Shown: positions 21,020 through 30,633 of the stretch, piece after piece
Position numbering within the stretch: the stretch's first letter is position 1
Layout: every line of letters begins with the position of its first letter
NCBI GenBank assembly: GCA_002254605.1
Contig: NKPV01000003.1
Span: forward strand, 1-54,680
From: Armatimonadetes bacterium JP3_11
Lineage (GTDB): Bacteria > Armatimonadota > Fimbriimonadia > Fimbriimonadales > GBS-DC
DNA: 54,680 nt
Direction: 5' to 3'
Made by a program: the position numbers and the translations under genes
Notes under the pieces: generated by a model
Databases searched by the model: none
What the model saw: the letters and a program-made list of their open reading frames with translations, nothing else
What the model was told of the DNA's origin: nothing

Positions 21020-23023
21020 CTACGCCTGCCAAGCAGGCAGGCACACGCAGAAGGTGGTTCCTTTCCCAACCTCGCTCTCGACGGTGATAAATCCCCGATT
21101 TTGACGCACGACACCGTAGACCGTTGCTAACCCCAACCCCGTATTGCCCAGTCCCTTCGTGCTGAAAAATGGCTCGAAGATACGGTCGCGTAGCTCTGCG
21201 GGAATACCCTCGCCGGTGTCTTCCACAAGGAGGCAAACATACTCCCCCGGCGCCAGATCCTCGCTCTCCGAAATGTTGCGTAGTTGCTCCTCGTTATAGG
21301 TTTCGCGTCGCGTCCGAATTGTGAGTTGCCCACTGCCTTTGCTGTTCATCGCATCACGCGCGTTGAGAGCGAGGTTCAAGATAATCTGTTCGAACTGGGA
21401 GGGATCTATCATGACAGTGGTATCGGCGTCGGTCAGTTGGAGCTGCACGCGAATATTCTCGCCAAGCGTGCGTCCCAGTAGGGGCAGGAGTTCGCGAACG
21501 ACTTTGTTGATCTCGGTGGGCAGGGGTTGGGTGAGTTGTTTTCTGGCGTATCCCAGCAGTTGGCGCACCAGTTTTGCAGCGCGTTCACTTGCTTCGATGA
21601 TGTGTTTCAGGTCGCTTTGCACGGGATGTTCAGCGGGCAAGCGTGCCTGCGCCAGTTCGGCGAAGCCAATAATTGCTGTGAGCAGATTGTTGAAGTCGTG
21701 CGCAATACCGCCTGCCAGACGCCCGATGCTCTCCATCTTCTCCGCGTGGAACAGGCGTTGCTCCAACGCTTTCCGCTCCGTGATATCGATATCTGCGCAA
21801 ATGAAGCGGGTCGTACCCCCTTGACGAATGGGGAACAGTGAAGACAAAATAACCCGCTCTCTGCCATCGGCGGTGCGAATACGCCACTCACGAAGCGGGG
21901 CGGGTTTGCCCGTGCGGGCAACCTCTTGGAGGTCTTGCAGAAACGCCTCCTGTTCCTCGGGAGTGAAAATCAGGGCGTCCAGGGTTTTCCCTTCCGCTTG
22001 CTCTTTTGTGAATCCATAAAAATCTTCGGAGGCGCGGTTCCAGAACAGGATGCGCCCTTGTTCATCGTATATCTGCATCGCGACCGTCGGAGCATTCTCT
22101 AAAATGTCTCGAACCTGTTGCAGCGCTGATTCCAGCTCCTGACGCGACTCTTCGATTTGGCGGGTATATTTCTGCTGCTGGATAATCGGTCCCGTAATCA
22201 CCATCAAGGTGCTCAAGGTGAGGAAAATAAACAGCCATCCGAAGACGTAATCACGCAAATCGATGGGTTGGGCTGCTTCCCAGTACGGCACCTGTATCGC
22301 CAGCGTGAGTACAGAGACGAGGGCGATGAGGGTGACACCACGGTGTTGATACAAAAACGTTGCGGCGACGAACACAGGCAGCAACATGGACAACGCAGGC
22401 GCGGGCAGTACCGCCACGCGTTGGAGATAAAACGACCCCCACCCCGAAACCCCACATAGGAGCGTTAGCCCAATGAGCGCAACATAGTCGCGCTTGCGCA
22501 TATGCCAGTTGTTCCACCAGACCAACAAAAAGCCCCCAGCGACCAGATGTCCCATCACATCGCCCATCCAGCGATGCAAAACGGAAAGCGCCCAGCTCTG
22601 AGAGGGGGTAATGCCATATTCCACTCGCAAAACGGTGTTCAGGAGGGGCGAAACAATCGCCGTCACCAAGCTAATCCCCGTAAACCAAACGACATCACGC
22701 CAGTGAAGGAAGCGCGGGTCGACGCGCAGCGAGCGCAACAAGGTCGCCGCTGTACCTGCTTGGATTAGCACAGGAATGGCGCTGAGCAGCGCGAGGTCCC
22801 ATCTCCGCCAGACCATGTAAACGACTCCAATGACGCCCAGTCCCGTTCCCAGCAACCCCACTCGATAGCCCCACCAATAGGTCAGCCCCAACGCCACCCC
22901 TGCCGGTAGCCAAATCAAACTGCTACGATCGGGCAAATAGGCAAACTGCAGGCTCACCCATGCCGCAAGAGCATAGGCGGCAGCAGTAACTCCCGTTTTC
23001 CATGCCGTCGCCAAAGTGATCAT
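21020..23023 (-). CDS. Sensor histidine kinase: MASE1-like membrane domain, PAS, HisKA, HATPase
   Basis: IWLPAGVALGLTYWWGYRVG; PAS with LREWRIRTADGRERVILSSLFPI; GGIAHDFNNLLTAIIGFAELA; EPFFSTKGLGNTGLGLATVYGVVRQ. Confidence 0.92.
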   Translation of the reverse strand: MITLATAWKTGVTAAAYALAAWVSLQFAYLPDRSSLIWLPAGVALGLTYWWGYRVGLLGTGLGVIGVVYMVWRRWDLALLSAIPVLIQAGTAATLLRSLRVDPRFLHWRDVVWFTGISLVTAIVSPLLNTVLRVEYGITPSQSWALSVLHRWMGDVMGHLVAGGFLLVWWNNWHMRKRDYVALIGLTLLCGVSGWGSFYLQRVAVLPAPALSMLLPVFVAATFLYQHRGVTLIALVSVLTLAIQVPYWEAAQPIDLRDYVFGWLFIFLTLSTLMVITGPIIQQQKYTRQIEESRQELESALQQVRDILENAPTVAMQIYDEQGRILFWNRASEDFYGFTKEQAEGKTLDALIFTPEEQEAFLQDLQEVARTGKPAPLREWRIRTADGRERVILSSLFPIRQGGTTRFICADIDITERKALEQRLFHAEKMESIGRLAGGIAHDFNNLLTAIIGFAELAQARLPAEHPVQSDLKHIIEASERAAKLVRQLLGYARKQLTQPLPTEINKVVRELLPLLGRTLGENIRVQLQLTDADTTVMIDPSQFEQIILNLALNARDAMNSKGSGQLTIRTRRETYNEEQLRNISESEDLAPGEYVCLLVEDTGEGIPAELRDRIFEPFFSTKGLGNTGLGLATVYGVVRQNRGFITVESEVGKGTTFCVCLPAWQA

Positions 23024-23183
23024 GCTCTCCTAAAAAACCTTTCGGAACATCCCCAGGAAATCTCACGACAGACGCCCTAAACGGCGCCGCGGGCTATCTC
23101 CCGATACCTAAGCATACCCAAAACATCCGCAGGAGTTCTCGGGCGCAGCACGAACTTCTATCGTGTAGGAGGCAGATTGTGCA

Positions 23184-24332
23184 ATGGATATCCTACCTGG
23201 CATCGAGGGTGCAGGAGCGTTGGCGAAGCTGGTGTACCGACGCGCGGGGCGCTCGAAACGCGTTTCCAGCTGGGATCGAACAGGCGGCAATCGGGACTTT
23301 TTGACAATTCCTCAGGGCGCGACAGCGACCTTAGCGGACATTGCTGGCGCAGGCTGTATCCGCCATCTCTGGATCACGGTGGGCTGCCGCGACCGTCTCT
23401 ATTTACGGAAGACCGTCCTCAAAATGTACTGGGACGGCGAGTCGGAACCCAGCGTGCTGGCGCCGTTGGGGGACTTTTTTGGACTGGGACACGGCATCGC
23501 GCGTTCTTACATGTCGCTCCCATTTACGACGGTTACCCACGAAGCCAACGAGGGCGACTACGGCGGCGGCGTCGCGCTCAACTGCTATTTCGCGATGCCG
23601 TTTTCAACAAGGGCGCGTATCGAAGTCGCTAACGAATGCGACACGGAAATCGGCTCGTTCTACTACTATATCGATTACGAAGAGTACGACGCCCCCTTAC
23701 CTGACCAGGTTCTGCGCTTCCACGCGCATTATCGCCAGGAGTATCACACGACCGGCACGCAGGGCAACCTGTTCGAGCAGTGGCGTAACTATTGGGAACT
23801 GTTGGACACCCCCAACCTAAGCGACGCTGAGAACTATCTGATTCTGGACGCGGAAGGCGCAGGGCACTATGTCGGGTGCGTGCTCTCGGTGGACAATATC
23901 GACCCACTGCCGGTTATCCGCAAACTGGGCGGTCAGGAACAGGTCATCGCGGAGTACACTTGGTGGGGCGAGGGCGACGATATGATTTTCATCGACGGCG
24001 AGCCGTGGCCCCCGTCGCTGCACGGTACCGGATCGGAAGACTACTTCTGCCAGGCGTGGGGGATGCATCCCAAAGCGTACCTCTATGCAGGCGCCTCAAT
24101 CCCAGAGAACGACCCGAAACACCCCAATCGCCATCAGTGTACCTCGTATCGGTTCCATGTGGAAGACCCGATCCTGTTCACGAAGTCGATTCGCGTAAGC
24201 ATTGAGCATGGACACGCCAACTTGCAAGAGAACGACTACTCCAGTGTAGCGTACTGGTATCAGACGGAGCCGCATAAGCCATTAGAGCCGTTGCCTCCTG
24301 TCGCAGAGCGTATTCCGAGAAACCTGCGTTGA
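23184..24332 (+). CDS. DUF2961 domain protein (GH172 family)
   Basis: SSWDRTGGNRDFLTIPQGATATLADIAGAGCIRHLWITV, LNCYFAMPFSTRARIEVANE, YIDYEEYD, GEPWPPSLHGTGSEDYFCQAWG. Confidence 0.85.
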   Translation: MDILPGIEGAGALAKLVYRRAGRSKRVSSWDRTGGNRDFLTIPQGATATLADIAGAGCIRHLWITVGCRDRLYLRKTVLKMYWDGESEPSVLAPLGDFFGLGHGIARSYMSLPFTTVTHEANEGDYGGGVALNCYFAMPFSTRARIEVANECDTEIGSFYYYIDYEEYDAPLPDQVLRFHAHYRQEYHTTGTQGNLFEQWRNYWELLDTPNLSDAENYLILDAEGAGHYVGCVLSVDNIDPLPVIRKLGGQEQVIAEYTWWGEGDDMIFIDGEPWPPSLHGTGSEDYFCQAWGMHPKAYLYAGASIPENDPKHPNRHQCTSYRFHVEDPILFTKSIRVSIEHGHANLQENDYSSVAYWYQTEPHKPLEPLPPVAERIPRNLR

Positions 24333-25093
24333 ACTCGTTGTGGATTTTCCCGATAGCGGTTGGTGCGGGCGCGTTCGGCTCGATGTTAGGGCTGGGCGGC
24401 GGGATTATTTTGGTGCCTGCACTCACCCTGCTGTTTGGCGTGCCGATTAAGCAGGCGGTTGCAGCAAGCTTGGTGGCGGTCGCGGCAACCTCGTGCGCGG
24501 GCGTGCAGAGCTACTTGCACGCAGGGTTGGTGGACTGGCGTCTCGGCGTGCGGCTGCTCATCCCCACGCTGCTTGGCGCGATTGCGGGAGGCTTAATGAT
24601 TGGCTTTATTCCTGGAGAAATGGTGCGCTGGCTGTTTATCGTACTAATTCTGTACGTATTGAGCCAGATGCTCTGGGCGATGCGCCACCCTACCCCGCCA
24701 CAAGAGACCCGTCCCGATTGCCGCACCGTGTGGAACCCTCGTCAGCGTGGGATTGCGGTGGGGCTTTCGATATTGGGCGGCGTTATTTCCGCGCTATTGG
24801 GCGTCGGCGGCGGGCTAATTCAAGTACCCCTGATTCATACCATTCTCAAGGCGCCGTTGCGTTGCGCCATCGGCACCAGCACTTTTCTCATCGGCGCGAC
24901 GGCGTCCGCCAGTGCGTTGCTCTATCTTGTGCAGGGCAAACTACAACCCGATACGGTGGTGCCTGCGACGCTGGGGATAGTGATTGGCGCACGGCTGGGC
25001 GTGAAAATCGCCCAGCGAATGCCAACGCTTGCCCTGAGACTGATTTTCGTGGGGGTGATGCTGTATACCGTTGTGCGTCTCGCGCTGAAGTGA
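24329..25093 (+). CDS. TauE/SafE family membrane permease
   Basis: GAFGSMLGLGGGIILVPALTLLFGVPIKQAVAASLVAVAATS and a second repeat GGVISALLGVGGGLIQVPLI. Confidence 0.88.
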   Translation: MNSLWIFPIAVGAGAFGSMLGLGGGIILVPALTLLFGVPIKQAVAASLVAVAATSCAGVQSYLHAGLVDWRLGVRLLIPTLLGAIAGGLMIGFIPGEMVRWLFIVLILYVLSQMLWAMRHPTPPQETRPDCRTVWNPRQRGIAVGLSILGGVISALLGVGGGLIQVPLIHTILKAPLRCAIGTSTFLIGATASASALLYLVQGKLQPDTVVPATLGIVIGARLGVKIAQRMPTLALRLIFVGVMLYTVVRLALK

Positions 25094-25094
25094 T

Positions 25095-25253
25095 CTAACG
25101 AGTACGCGGACGTTTCCAAAGACGCCGCTTTGCCTGATTGCGCTTATGCGCGTCGTCTTGGAATCCATCCCCCGAACGCATCTCCCTGTCAATTTCGAAT
25201 AGAGTTACCACAAGCCAGCCGATCCAATCGATCAAATACCAGAATAAGCCCAT
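25095..25253 (-). CDS. Predicted small single-TM protein (52 aa)
   Basis: MGLFWYLIDWIGWLVVTLFEIDREMRSGDGFQDDAHKRNQAKRRLWKRPRTR with GGGAGGA SD; fills the gap between TauE and GlmL. Confidence 0.5.
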   Translation of the reverse strand: MGLFWYLIDWIGWLVVTLFEIDREMRSGDGFQDDAHKRNQAKRRLWKRPRTR

Positions 25254-25309
25254 TTCCCGTCCTCCCGACCGGGCTAATGATACCCTCGCAAAGCCTATTA
25301 GGCTTGCTC

Positions 25310-27085
25310 TCATGGCTTTGGCAAGCCCAGTGCGCTCATCCACTCGATTAGTTTTTGGCGGCGCGTGGCGTCGTCTTGGGGCAGCTGCAGTGGGCGTCCT
25401 CGCGCGTCCACCACCACGCCTACCACGCCGCCTTCCAGCGTCACTTCGACGGGTTTGCCCTTGCCCGCGCCGACATCGAGGTTGCGTGCGGGGCGCAGGG
25501 TCGCTTGAAGCGTCTCACCCACTCCCAACGGCAACACACGCAGCTCACCATAGCGGAAGGTCTCGCTCTTGCCGTTGTATTCAATGGTGAGGCACGGCTC
25601 ACCCTCTTTGCCTTGCCCCACTGGCGCCACGCAGGAACCCAAGCGGATCAGGCAGTCGCGGTCGAACACTTGCGCTGCCGCTTCGGGATGCACCGTCGAC
25701 AGCACGCCGAGTTGAGGCATCATGAAGATGGAGTCGACCGCCAGCATGGTGACGCCTTCGGGCTGATAGGCGTCCATCATCATCAGGGCGGATTGGGCGC
25801 GTCGGGGTGCGTGGCTCAGCACGCCGCCGCTGCCGATAATCATATCGAGTGTCATCATCTGCACCAGCGTCTTGCCCGTTTCGACCTGCTCTAACGCCTC
25901 GCCGATGGTGCGTTGCTGCTGCACGCCTTTCAAACCGCGCGCCAGCTGCTTGTGGTGGATGAACGCTAAACGCAGCGCTTCGCGTGCGACGGCTTGCTCC
26001 AGCAATAGATCCTCATAGGTCTGCGGAATCGTAGTGGGGCGAATCATCTTGTTGCGCAGGCGGTTGCGCACCTCGTACTCTTCGATGTCAAACGGCAGCC
26101 AGCGGCGGATGTTCTGGATGCCCGCCTCCAGCATCACATTGCAAATTGAGTAGCTCATGCCCAAGTTCGCGCTTACCGTGCGGGTATAGTTGCCATCGAA
26201 CACCGAGAACACATCGGTCGTCGCGCCGCCGATGTCCACGCCTAAGATATTGATTCCCCGTTGCTCGGCGATGGTCACCATGATTTTGCCCACCGCGTTC
26301 GGGGTCGACATAATGTCGGCGGAGGTCCAGGTCATCAGTTTGGAATAGCCCGGCGCTTGCTGCATCACATGTTCCAGGAACAGTTCGTGGATGGCTTCGC
26401 GTGCGGGCCCGAGGTTCTCGCGGTCCAAGTCGGGGCGTAGGTTATCGACGATGCGCAGGTCGAACCGTTCGCCGAGCAAGTGTTGGATTTCCTCGCGGGC
26501 ATCTTTGTTGCCGGCGAAGATGACGGGCAGGTTCATTGTGCCGAAGCGTGGGCGCGGGTCTGCCGCGATGAGCAGCTCGCCCAGCTCCACTAAGTGCGTC
26601 ACGGTACCGCCATCCGTCCCACCCGACAGGAGCACGATGTCCGGGCGCAGTTCGCGCAGGCGTTGTATCTTTTGATAGTCCTTGCGTCCGTCGTCGATGG
26701 CGATAACATCCATAATAATCGCGCCGGCGCCGAGCGCGGCGCGCTGCGCACTTTCAGCGGACATCTGGCGCACGACCCCCATCACCATCATCTGCAGTCC
26801 ACCGCCTGCGCTGGAGGTGGACAGATACAAATCCACGCCACGCTTCTCGTCTTGTTGCGGTGTGAGAATCTTGCCGTCTTGGATGAGTTGTCGCCCGGTA
26901 AGGTCTTCCAGTTCGCGGGTGGCGTTCAGCACGCCGATGGTCACATCGTCGAAGGGGGCTTCGACGGTGGTGGGCGCTTCGCCGCGATTGACGAGTCGGT
27001 ATTCCTCGCCGCGCTTCTCGATCAAAATCGCTTTCGTGGTCGTACTACCGCAGTCGGTCGCTAAAATCGAGCGCACTTCCGCCAT
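25310..27085 (-). CDS. Glutamate mutase L family protein (GlmL/MutL, ASKHA fold)
   Basis: ILATDCGSTTTKAILIEKRGEEYRLVNRGEAPTTVEAPFDDVTIGVLNA; GVDIGGATTDVFSVFDG; GGVVGVVVDARGRPLQLP. Confidence 0.88.
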   Translation of the reverse strand: MAEVRSILATDCGSTTTKAILIEKRGEEYRLVNRGEAPTTVEAPFDDVTIGVLNATRELEDLTGRQLIQDGKILTPQQDEKRGVDLYLSTSSAGGGLQMMVMGVVRQMSAESAQRAALGAGAIIMDVIAIDDGRKDYQKIQRLRELRPDIVLLSGGTDGGTVTHLVELGELLIAADPRPRFGTMNLPVIFAGNKDAREEIQHLLGERFDLRIVDNLRPDLDRENLGPAREAIHELFLEHVMQQAPGYSKLMTWTSADIMSTPNAVGKIMVTIAEQRGINILGVDIGGATTDVFSVFDGNYTRTVSANLGMSYSICNVMLEAGIQNIRRWLPFDIEEYEVRNRLRNKMIRPTTIPQTYEDLLLEQAVAREALRLAFIHHKQLARGLKGVQQQRTIGEALEQVETGKTLVQMMTLDMIIGSGGVLSHAPRRAQSALMMMDAYQPEGVTMLAVDSIFMMPQLGVLSTVHPEAAAQVFDRDCLIRLGSCVAPVGQGKEGEPCLTIEYNGKSETFRYGELRVLPLGVGETLQATLRPARNLDVGAGKGKPVEVTLEGGVVGVVVDARGRPLQLPQDDATRRQKLIEWMSALGLPKP

Positions 27086-27180
27086 AGGCTCTCTCTCCTG
27101 CCCTGCGAGTGGGCGCAGAATAGTATACCTAAACGCCTGATGACCGTCATTCCAAGCAACCGAAGTTGATTCGTGTGTCG

Positions 27181-28386
27181 TTAGGCTGTCAACCGCCCCT
27201 TCCGCAGAAGCATTTCACGCACCGCCTGAAGGAGTTGCTCTGCGCAGTCGCGTTTGCTCATGAGCGGTAGTGGCACGACGCGTCCATCCGCGTAAATGAG
27301 AGTGAGGCGGTTTGTGTCTCCCTCGAAGCCGCTCTCAGGCTCCAGCACATTGTTCACTGCAATCAGGTCTAAATTCTTGCGCATGAGTTTTTCTTGAGCG
27401 TGATGCAAGATGTTATCGGTTTCTGCAGCGAAGCCGACCACCACGCGATTGCCTTTATGCTGCGCCACTGTGCCGAGAATGTCGGGATTGGCGACAAGGC
27501 GAAGCGTCCAGTGTTGTGATTGGCGCTTGCGTTTGGTGGGGAGGGGTCGTTCGGGGCGATAATCAGCGACGGCTGCCGCTGCGATAAACACATCACACGC
27601 CTCAAATGCCGCCTGTACCGCCTCGAACATCTGTTGCGCGGTCTGCACGCGCACCACCTCTGCGCCAACAGGCGGGGTCAGCGCAGTGGGTCCGGTAATC
27701 AGCCGAACTACTGCCCCATGCGCCAGGGCGGCTTCGGCGACGGCGTAGCCCATTTTCCCACTGGAACGATTGCCCACGAAGCGCACGGGGTCTATGGGCT
27801 CGTAGGTAGGACCTGCGGTGACGAGAACCCGCACCCCTTGAAGGTCGTGCGTGCGTTGCAAGCGTTGCTGCACCGCCTGCACGATGACGGGAGTATCCGC
27901 GATTTTGCCCCAGCCTTCGTCGCCGCACGCCATCACCCCATAAGTGGGGTCGATGAATTCCACTCCCCGCGCTCTCAAGGTCTGCACATGCGCTTGGGTT
28001 GCGGGATGAGTCCACATCGCGGGGTTCATCGCAGGCGCAACGAGAATTGGCGCGCGGGTCGCTAAGGCAATCGTGGTGAGCATATCATCCGCCAAGCCGA
28101 GCGCGAGGCGGGCAATCGTGTGCGCGGTGGCAGGGGCAATCAGGATGAGGTCGGAGTCTTGTGCCAAGCGGATGTGGGCAATCTGCCCCGGCTCGGGCTC
28201 GTCGAACACATCGACAACGACGGGGTTCCCCGTGAGCGCAGCCAGAGTGGCAGGGCTAATCAGACGCGTCGCAGAATGAGTCATCACCACGCGCACGGTA
28301 TGCCCCGCACGCATCAACTCCCTCGCGACATCGCACGCCCGATACGCCGCGATACTGCCCGTAACACCCAGGAGAATAGTAGACAC
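27181..28386 (-). CDS. coaBC: Bifunctional phosphopantothenoylcysteine decarboxylase/phosphopantothenate-cysteine ligase
   Basis: LLGVTGSIAAYRACDVARELM, PAMNPAMWTHPATQ, TAGPTYEPIDPVRFVGNRSSGKMGYAVAE, VVGFAAETDN. Confidence 0.95.
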   Translation of the reverse strand: MSTILLGVTGSIAAYRACDVARELMRAGHTVRVVMTHSATRLISPATLAALTGNPVVVDVFDEPEPGQIAHIRLAQDSDLILIAPATAHTIARLALGLADDMLTTIALATRAPILVAPAMNPAMWTHPATQAHVQTLRARGVEFIDPTYGVMACGDEGWGKIADTPVIVQAVQQRLQRTHDLQGVRVLVTAGPTYEPIDPVRFVGNRSSGKMGYAVAEAALAHGAVVRLITGPTALTPPVGAEVVRVQTAQQMFEAVQAAFEACDVFIAAAAVADYRPERPLPTKRKRQSQHWTLRLVANPDILGTVAQHKGNRVVVGFAAETDNILHHAQEKLMRKNLDLIAVNNVLEPESGFEGDTNRLTLIYADGRVVPLPLMSKRDCAEQLLQAVREMLLRKGRLTA

Positions 28387-28495
28387 CGCCGAGATTATAC
28401 CAACTGCACCGCGTGGGCGTTATCCGCGCCGTTGCGCCCCAAACTCTGCTGGAAGGCAGCGCGACGGCGCGGACATCCACCCCGAGCAAGCAAGT

Positions 28496-30400
28496 TCAGA
28501 ACTTGTATCCCAAGTTGGTCGCGAACACGCCCGCACGGTTGCCCGCTGGGTTAGGGCCGCCGCTCAATAACGCAACGCCCTTGCCGTCGGTGTTGATGTA
28601 CTGATAGAGTAAATTGAACTCGATGTTCTCGCCGAGGTCGTAGGCTGCACGGAGCGTGAGGTAGTTCCACTCGGGTTTGCCCCGCTGGTTGTTAAGAGCC
28701 AAGCTGTTAATTTCCCAGCCGACATACTCGTAGGTGAGATGGAACCGCCAGCGCGGGGTGTAGCGATAACTCGCCTCCAGCATCACGCGGCGCAGCCGAT
28801 CGCTTCCTTGATAGCCGCGGTTAAACGGGAGCTTCGCCGCGCCTGTATAAAAGTCCGCCGTCAATCGGAGAGTTAAGGCGTTGTTCACTTGATAGGTGGA
28901 GCTCAGATAAGTGCCTTTTATGTCTGAGGGGTTATAGAGGTAGCCGATGCGCCCCCAGTTGCCCGGCGCGACGAAATACGGTTCGATTTCACGATAGCCG
29001 ATTAGCGCGTCCCAGCGTTCATTGAAACGATAGCTCGTACTGAGGTCGAACGCTTTGTTGCGACCTCCGACCACACGGTTGTCGCCGCGTAGCAGGATGC
29101 TCACAGCATATTCAAACCGCACATCGATCTCGCTGAAACGGGAGCTTAGGTCGAACCCCAGCACATCCACGCGGTTGACATCCGTGCGCACGGTGTTATT
29201 CAGGTGGTCGAAGGTACGATTCCGCCCAACGCCTGCGGCGAAGTAGGTCGCGCCGAGGCGCACGGGGTATTCCGTGATATGGAACTGATAGTCCAGGCGC
29301 AGCCCCGCGAGCTGGTCTGCAGGTGCACTTACCGAGGCGTTGTGGTTCGCAAAGTAGATGGGGAAAAAGCGTGTGGTGTTCGATCGGATACCGTAGCTAC
29401 TGAGTAGGAACACCTGCGCGTTGAGGTTGCCAAACGCTGCGCTCAACAGCGCGCCGTCGGCGCGGTGCGCTCGGTCACGGTAGCGCTCGAAATCGAGATA
29501 GTAATCGGGTTCGATTCGCTGAAAAGTGTACGGTGTCAGTTTCAGGGGCACGCGCCCAACTTGCGCTTGCACGCGCGTTCCAAAAAGGTCTAAGGGGGCG
29601 GTGAGATACGCCTCCCAAAGGGTAACATCTGTCGCCCCTACGGTGTAGGCGTTTTTGTTGAGGCGCAGCGAGTCTGCAAGGCGTGTTCCTTCGCGCGTGT
29701 AGGGCAGATAGTTGCCCACGATGAAGGTCGCCTTCGCGTCCACCTGTTCGTTGATGGGCATATCGATGTTCAGCCCCAGCTCATGCAGCACACCCACACT
29801 TTGCAGGAATTTGCCGGAGGGGTTGATGGCATTTCCGTTGAGGGTGTACGCGCTGCGCCCATCGTAGCTGTGCGTTCCGAACACAGCGAGCGTCATATCG
29901 CCTGTGAGTCGCTGCTTGCGTCGCTCCTCTCGGCGGATACGCGCCTCCAGATCGGCGAGGTCGCGTCGCAAGTCGCGCATGCTAATTGCGAGCTGGCTCA
30001 TTTCGGGTTCAAACTCTTGCGCGAGGCGTTGCAGGTTCTCCACCGCGCTGCGCAGTTGCTGCAGTTCGCGTGCTGCCTGTTGCAACTCTTGAACCTGTCG
30101 TTCTGGCGACGCGGGTTGGGTAGTTGGGTCAGCGGGCGCCTGCTGATTCAGTCGCGCCTCCAGCTGACGAATGCGCTCCTCGACCACGCGGTAGGCGCGG
30201 GCAATCGCCTGCGCAAACTCTGCACGGCTTACCTCGCGGTTCGGCTTGAACTCACCATCGGGAAAACCTTCCAAAATGCGTAGACGCACTAACTCCCGAA
30301 TTGCCTGATATGCCCAGTGTCCGGGCGGTACATCGCGCATCTGTGTCCAAGCGCATGCCGTTAACAGTCCTGTCGTAATCAGAACTATGCCTGTCCGCAT
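28496..30400 (-). CDS. Outer-membrane porin with N-terminal SLH domain
   Basis: Signal peptide; SLH motif RDVPPGHWAYQAIRELVRLRILEGFPDGEFKPNREVSRAEFAQAIAR; coiled coil; beta-barrel-like C-terminus ending GYKF. ATG at 30400 with GGAGGAG. Confidence 0.88.
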   Translation of the reverse strand: MRTGIVLITTGLLTACAWTQMRDVPPGHWAYQAIRELVRLRILEGFPDGEFKPNREVSRAEFAQAIARAYRVVEERIRQLEARLNQQAPADPTTQPASPERQVQELQQAARELQQLRSAVENLQRLAQEFEPEMSQLAISMRDLRRDLADLEARIRREERRKQRLTGDMTLAVFGTHSYDGRSAYTLNGNAINPSGKFLQSVGVLHELGLNIDMPINEQVDAKATFIVGNYLPYTREGTRLADSLRLNKNAYTVGATDVTLWEAYLTAPLDLFGTRVQAQVGRVPLKLTPYTFQRIEPDYYLDFERYRDRAHRADGALLSAAFGNLNAQVFLLSSYGIRSNTTRFFPIYFANHNASVSAPADQLAGLRLDYQFHITEYPVRLGATYFAAGVGRNRTFDHLNNTVRTDVNRVDVLGFDLSSRFSEIDVRFEYAVSILLRGDNRVVGGRNKAFDLSTSYRFNERWDALIGYREIEPYFVAPGNWGRIGYLYNPSDIKGTYLSSTYQVNNALTLRLTADFYTGAAKLPFNRGYQGSDRLRRVMLEASYRYTPRWRFHLTYEYVGWEINSLALNNQRGKPEWNYLTLRAAYDLGENIEFNLLYQYINTDGKGVALLSGGPNPAGNRAGVFATNLGYKF

Positions 30401-30468
30401 CGTCTCCTCCTTGAGTAAGGTCTCGTGTATGATACCCGCTCGCGCAGGGTATACTGGCAATCAGTCTC

Positions 30469-30608
30469 GAGGGTGTTCGAAAATTGCCCTTGCAAGGGGC
30501 AAAACCCCTTTTGGGAAGGGCAGACCCGCGTGTCTGCCCCTACAGATCTGTGTAGGGGCGCACCTGTGTGTGCGCCCTTTTCTACCCCTCGATTTTTCGA
30601 ACACCCTC
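30469..30608. repeat. 140-bp nested palindromic element
   Basis: Perfect 15-bp terminal inverted repeat GAGGGTGTTCGAAAA (30469-30483) / TTTTCGAACACCCTC (30594-30608) enclosing hairpins 30518-30539 and 30556-30577. Confidence 0.8.
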
Positions 30609-30633
30609 ACCAGCCTCTTGCGGCGTGGGTGCT

